Below the pieces are notes generated by a model. That model saw only the letters and a program-made list of their open reading frames with translations. It did no database searches and was not told where the DNA came from. Source: Lycium barbarum (Eukaryota > Streptophyta > Magnoliopsida > Solanales > Solanaceae). Taken from it: 64,000 nucleotides of DNA. Location: positions 10,889,205 to 10,953,204 of the forward strand of contig NC_083345.1 of NCBI RefSeq assembly GCF_019175385.1. Direction: 5' to 3'. This document shows positions 59,443 through 64,000 of the stretch, piece after piece (the first letter of the stretch is position 1; each line of letters opens with the position of its first letter). The translations under genes were made by a program, and so were the position numbers.

Positions 59443-60515
59443 CATTTTTTTTGCACGGATTGCCCTTCTTTTGGGTTGGTCTTTAAATTTGTTGTCTTTA
59501 AATTATGCCCCTCATATTGCTGGTCTTTAATTTTTGCCCTTCGCATTGCAACACTGAGCGTTCACGCAGAAATCATGAGGTTCTGAGTTCGAACCTCCGC
59601 TCAAGCATAAATTAAAAAAGAAAACTGCAAGGCGAGGTTTGGGTCGCGTGTATGCCGGACCCGGCATAAACTTATGAAGGAATTACCAAAGTTATGCCGG
59701 ACCCGGCATACTTATGCCTTATGGGCAGACTTGGCATAAGTATGCCGGGTCCGGCATAACTTTGGTAATTCCTTCATAAGTTTATGCCGGGTCCGGCATA
59801 ACTTTGAGATCTCATGTCAAGTTTTTACAGATTGTTAGTGACATCAAAATGCTCTATTAAAATTCAAGTGGTTTTTGTGTCAATGTGGCCTAAAGACTTT
59901 CTTTGCTACATTTCCTGTATTGGATATATTATAACTGCTCTTGTTAATATATTATGGGGTAGTGTTAGAAAAGAGTAGTTGTCGTGATTTTGTTCCATTA
60001 TATCTAAGCCTAGTTTTTCATGAGTATTAACACTATGATAATTGTTGACAGCATTTGCATGACGATGAGTGGAAGAGGCCACACACAAAGTTTTTACCAT
60101 GAAGCCTTTTAGTTCTGTAAAAATATTGGAAGGAGGACAATGAAATTCTTCCTAGGTACCCTCATCCGGTGGAGGCATACTTTTAATGGGCAAACTTTTA
60201 TGCCGGACCAGGCATAAACTTGTGAAGGAATTACTAAAGTTATGCCGGACCCGATATACTTATGCCAAGTCTGCCCATAAGGCATAAGTATGCCGGGTTC
60301 AGCATAACTTTGGTAATTCCTTCACAAGTGTATGCCGGTGGGGGCATAGCGAATTTAAACTCTGCCTTGCGATTTTTTTTTTAAAATTTTGACTGTGTGG
60401 GGGTTCGAACCTGGAACCCATGGGGTTTAGCCGAAGGGCAAAATTTAAAGATTTCAAATATGAGGGGTAAAATTTAAAGACCACCCCAAAAGAAGGGCAA
60501 TTCTGCGAATTGCCC
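59443..60515. mobile_element. Palindrome-rich Mutator-like element 3 (1073 bp)
   Basis: It is flanked by a perfect 9-bp 'gatttctta' (59434-59442 and 60516-60524). The outer arms 'attgcccttcttttgggttg' and 'ccaccccaaaagaagggcaa' are inverted repeats. Each half carries its own inverted array of the palindrome tatgcc-gggtcc-ggcata: four copies at about 59650-59805 and four at about 60205-60345. Each array forms a hairpin of about 60-base arms including 'gaaggaattaccaaagttat'. Two sites resembling Pol III B boxes (gagttcgaacctc at 59584, gggttcgaacctgg at 60400) lie in the arms. It lies exactly at the end of the putative Helitron. Confidence 0.82.
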
Positions 60516-60564
60516 GATTTCTTATATATAAGATGCCAAACTCAAGAAAGTTGAACATTTTCTT

Positions 60565-60997
60565 GGCATGGATTATTCACAAATCAAGGCTATATTCTTG
60601 CTTGCTTTCCACAAGCAAAAGGGAATTTTTTTACTGGACCAAGATGCCATGTTTATGTATGGATTGATTACCTCCCAAATAACTCTCCTATACTATAGGT
60701 TCATTGTGCATCTAAAAATGATAATATAGGGTTCCATAATCTTGTTCCAGAAACTAATACGTATCAATTGGTCATTTCATGCCAGTATGTGGTTGAAAAC
60801 TATGTTTTTCTGTGATTTCTGGTGGAACTCCAAACAAAAAACTTTTGAGGTATTCAATGATCTCCAATACATTTGTCAAGGATACTGGTCAATCATATAT
60901 TCCACACCTTACGACTGTTTGTGAATGGGTCGTGAAGGAAGATGGTATTTATCTGACCAACGATAAAGGTGTACGTTACAAATATGTCAATTGGTGA
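60565..60997 (+). pseudogene. Broken SPH gene (frameshifted)
   Basis: By switching frames one reads VYVWIDYLPNNSPILY, VHCASKNDNIGFHNLVPETNTY, FCDFWWNSKQKTFEVFND, YDC and then EWVVKEDGIYLTNDKGVRYKYVNW-stop. This is the whole S1 domain in family order. At least three frame changes and an in-frame stop after YDCL break it. Opposite strand to the two intact genes. No intact signal peptide is visible. Confidence 0.85.
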
Positions 60998-62079
60998 AAG
61001 ACTCATGTGTAATAGACGTTTATGATAAAAAAAAAAAAAGTGATTCATTGTTCAATTTTGTTGATTTTTCAGCATAATGAGCTATTTTGTGCATGTATTG
61101 ACACTAGAATTTGATTAATTTTGAGTGGTTGCAAGTGTCACTAAGATTCAAGATTTTAATTTCATGAAATTTTTTAACAAAAGTTTTTGCGGCATGAAGT
61201 ACTAAAAAAAAAAAAACCATTGGGCTATATTTTATACATTTATTTAACAAATAAAAAGGTCAAATACATCAAAGCTCATTTTATTCTTCCTCCGACCACC
61301 TCCACCCCTTTCTTCTTCTTTAGAAATGGAAAGTCCCGTAAATTTTGAACGTTTAAGTTGAATTCTTATCCTAAAAAAGATTGATGGAGGCATTGATTTA
61401 TGTTAAAGAATATAGGTCTCTACAAAAGCAATGCAATGCAATTCTTGATTTTTTTACCCTGCATTAAACGTTAATAATCAATTATAGATTTAAAATCCAG
61501 CTAGTTTAATTGTGTTTCCAAATGTGTAAAACTTGTTTCTTTTTAAGCTGATTCTAAAATTTGCAACAAAATAAAGTGTCTCACAAGGACTAGAGAGAAA
61601 CATATCGTTAAGTTCGTAGATGGCAGTCTTAGGTATTATTTGTAGAAAGTACATTACTCTAATCCATATTCCACACGATCTTGTCGTCATCACGAGTCAA
61701 ACAAGGGTGAAAACATACTCACACCTAGTATTTAAATCAAACTACTGTATTCATGGTCATAAATATGGTGAAAATTTACATCAATTAACCATAGTTAGGC
61801 ATAAGACACATGTCAGGATATCATTTCGTGTAAACACCAGATGCAGATAAATATTTACCGTCAAACAAGTAATGGATGATCTCAATATCTATTTTCTTTC
61901 CAAGACTGAAAAATTGGAAATATATGAACTAATTACCATTGTGTTGATGATATATACTTATAGATAAGATTGTAATGCATTGATAAAAAATTCTCCTAAT
62001 CACAACTTATATAATTGGAAAATACATAAAGTTTTTTTTTTTTCCTTTTATATGACCAGGCATGATTATATAGAAGTAT
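60998..62079. other. Spacer between two SPH remnants
   Basis: AT-rich, with A-runs at 61028 and 61204. I see no gene, RNA or element with supportable ends. Confidence 0.45.
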
Positions 62080-62315
62080 AACCAAAATTGAACAATACTT
62101 TCTAGGAACCCTATGCCACCTTGGAGGCATGTCCATAATATTGCTCCAAAAATGGGGTTTTTTTGTTCAACTGTGTTCTTTTGTCATTTTTGGTGGATCA
62201 CTAAGGAAAATGCTCATTCAATGCAACTGCCTGTAATTGGACTGTGAAGGAAGCTGACAGTTATTTAACTAATGGAAACAATGTAGGTTACAAATATGCT
62301 ATTTGGCGAGAGACA
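62080..62315 (+). pseudogene. Second broken SPH fragment on the plus strand
   Basis: Recognisable blocks are CHFWW (near 62188, frame-shifted) and NATACNWTVKEADSYLTNGNNVGYKYAIW (62213-62308), matching the C-terminal third of the S1 domain. It is closest to the remnant at 60565-60997, which ends in the analogous DGIYLTNDKGVRYKYVNW. The N-terminal half is unreadable. Confidence 0.75.
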
Positions 62316-62398
62316 GTAAGTTTGTGCATTCTCTCTTGTGATAGTAGTTCATAATAATCTAGGGATAGATATAGCTATAAATTATGTGTATATTTGTT

Positions 62399-62455
62399 GA
62401 AAAAGTATAACGGAAGGCAAGTAGAGGGGCAAATATGACCCTTTTCCGTTTAAAA
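62399..62455. repeat. Terminal scrap of a 'cccttttccg' Mutator-like element
   Basis: 'ggggcaaatatgacccttttccg' shares its end with elements at 8150-8320 and 49638-50833. No second terminus was found nearby. Confidence 0.4.
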
Positions 62456-63044
62456 ACCCTACTGAGTAAAGCTTTTGGCTCTGATATCATTGGTTATGCT
62501 TCACTAGAATCCTCTTTTTGTTCTCGGCCTAAGCAAAATCTGTTACATTGACAAGCATTTGTTACCAAAAAGGAAAGATAAGATCTTTTATTATGATTAA
62601 GGAACATTTTTTTTGTCATAATTTATGGGAGATTTTATCTATTTCAGAGTCACAAGTTGTTTAGACACACAATGACATTATTTATCAGAATAACAGAAAA
62701 AGTTATGAAATCATATAACTTTTCTTTCTTATTCAAGTTGAGCCTGGAATGTAATTACATCGCGACAATAGAAGATATATAACAAGTATCCTTAACGAAA
62801 AGCTTTTACCTAATGAATCAAACAATAGACATCAGCGGTGTCAAAAAAAATCACCAATACTCACCATTAATCTTTGAGCTTTTAAGTACTTTCATCCAAA
62901 AATTAGAATGCTGCTTGGGTGACTTGTTAATAATGGATGGCTACAGCCTACACATAACAAAAGAACAAAAACAGTATCTACATAAATTTATTCCAGTGCG
63001 AAAACATCTACATCAGTATACTGGGTTATTTTCTTCTACTTCTA

Positions 63045-63407
63045 TCATCTGCCTCTCCGCTTCTTTTGCGTTCCTGCACAATCCGCACAAAACCATTTTC
63101 CCTTGGGCTGTTCTTTGAGACCAACGCAGCCGTAGTGGAACCACTCTATTTTGCACTGTTAAAGGGAATGATCAAATTTTTAGCAAATGTTCAATCTAAT
63201 CAAGTTTAAGGAGATAATTGAAAAAACCATAGCTGAGTACATACATTAGGATTGTCGCAAGCAACCATTTCACCATAGCTAACTTGATTGCAGAAACAGT
63301 ATGTTGGTTCGTTTGGATCAACAGGCAGATCCAAATCCATTCCACTTGGTGTTGCTGCTACTGCTGCAGTAGCTGTAGCTGCTGCTGCTGCTGTAGCAAG
63401 ACGTGTT
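63045..63407 (-). CDS. ING1: ING1-like PHD-finger protein, last two exons (partial gene)
   Basis: Coding exons are 63245-63407 and 63045-63155, joined by a GT-AG intron. The first opens in phase 2 (AG|A), so earlier exons exist to the right, beyond the window. The readable C-terminus is [54 protein letters not shown], then [40 protein letters not shown]. It contains a complete Cys4-His-Cys3 PHD finger and the basic tail of ING proteins. Known ING fingers read H3K4me3 and guide histone acetyltransferase complexes. The Ala/Thr run, coded by GCA/GCT repeats, looks longer than in the homologue I remember. The N-terminal ING domain is not in the window. Confidence 0.92.
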
Positions 63408-64000
63408 CTGCAGAAGAAATTATTCCCCTTAACACAAGTAGAGTCTATACTACGCAAGGACAGATATATACATTCACACGAGAGATTATCATTCAGGCCA
63501 CACACAAAAAGAACCACAGTGGCCAAGAAATGTGGGAACTTTGGAAAACTAACACCAAAGAGTGAATTAAGCTGGTTCAGTGCCCAATGGAAGCCATTTT
63601 GTCCAAACTAATGCATCAAACTATCTTCTGCTTACACTTCATAAATCTGCATCTTTTAGAATGTTTTCCTTTCTAGTTTCTGTAGTAAAAGACCCGATAT
63701 GATTTTTGTATCAATTTGCTACAATGTGAATACTGCTTTTCCAACTAATTCTCACACTTTGTAGAAACCCAGTAAATAAATAAAAAACCTGGGTACGCCT
63801 TTGGGTGCAACACACAAGACATAGCAGTTTGTGATTCGGCTGTAGTGAGATTTGAGAGGGGATTCGCTGGTTTGCGAAAGATGTATTTATTACAGGTCAA
63901 AAGGAGGGAAAAACTACGGATTAAGAGCACATTGTCAAGTATCACAACTTATTACATGTCCGCCATGCATGCATTGGCTGCAGTTACTAGAAAGTTTGAG
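63408..64000 (-). other. ING1 intron sequence
   Basis: No ING N-terminal coding block is readable in this stretch. It is taken as an intron extending past the right edge. The acceptor (ttctgcag on the minus strand) is at 63415-63408. Confidence 0.6.

Noticed and set aside
1..64000. CRISPR arrays, operons, prophage or organellar DNA
   Set aside because: No spacer-repeat arrays or prokaryotic gene order; repeats present are typical plant transposon structures.

Overview
The window looks like a nuclear chromosome segment from a solanaceous plant. It is AT-rich, its genes carry GT-AG introns, and it holds several short interspersed repeats of the type abundant in tobacco, potato and tomato. Among these are tails resembling TS SINEs and the shared 3' end of a LINE. 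No prokaryotic or organellar gene order is visible.

Layout, left to right. (1) 0.3-3.5 kb: two tau-class glutathione S-transferase genes on the minus strand. The left one runs off the window edge. The complete one has Asn where the catalytic Ser is expected. (2) 3.7-8.3 kb: repeats, including a 731-bp hAT-type element with a perfect 8-bp target duplication. (3) 8.4-34.1 kb: an old tandem duplication. Unit A (about 8.4-18.2 kb) and unit B (about 18.75-34.15 kb) each begin with a minus-strand secreted S-protein homologue (SPH). They then stay collinear, but each has been opened by different transposons: a Harbinger-like element, a Stowaway holding an hAT, and two Helitrons in A; a 5.9-kb Ty3/gypsy element and a 5.8-kb hAT holding a nested hAT in B. 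Each unit shows the empty site for insertions in the other, so many boundaries can be read to the base.

(4) 35.1-38.5 kb: a four-exon F-box gene (+) whose N-terminus is four tandem repeats of about 50 residues. (5) 39.5-40.4 kb: a 5'-truncated LINE with an 18-bp target duplication. (6) 40.9-46.4 kb: the complex I subunit NDUFA13/GRIM-19 (-), three coding exons and a 5-kb first intron full of repeats. (7) 48.6-50.8 kb: two Mutator-like foldback elements with 9-bp target duplications. (8) 51.1-56.0 kb: a complete 17-exon mitochondrial chaperonin CPN60 gene (+) with a heat-shock-element-like site next to its TATA-like box. (9) 57.0-62.3 kb: a Helitron, a palindrome-rich Mutator-like element and two more broken SPH copies. 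(10) 63.0-63.4 kb: the last two exons of an ING1-like PHD-finger gene (-), continuing off the right edge.

The cellular genes are ordinary single genes with unrelated jobs: detoxification, ubiquitin ligase substrate selection, respiration, mitochondrial folding and chromatin reading. The local theme is the SPH family, with two intact genes and three remnants, and the layered transposon history. I found no clear new molecular system. The most unusual items are the duplicated block with its natural empty sites, the hAT carrying a fragment of foreign-looking membrane-protein sequence, the repeat-expanded F-box protein, and the LINE whose 3' end is the SINE tail.
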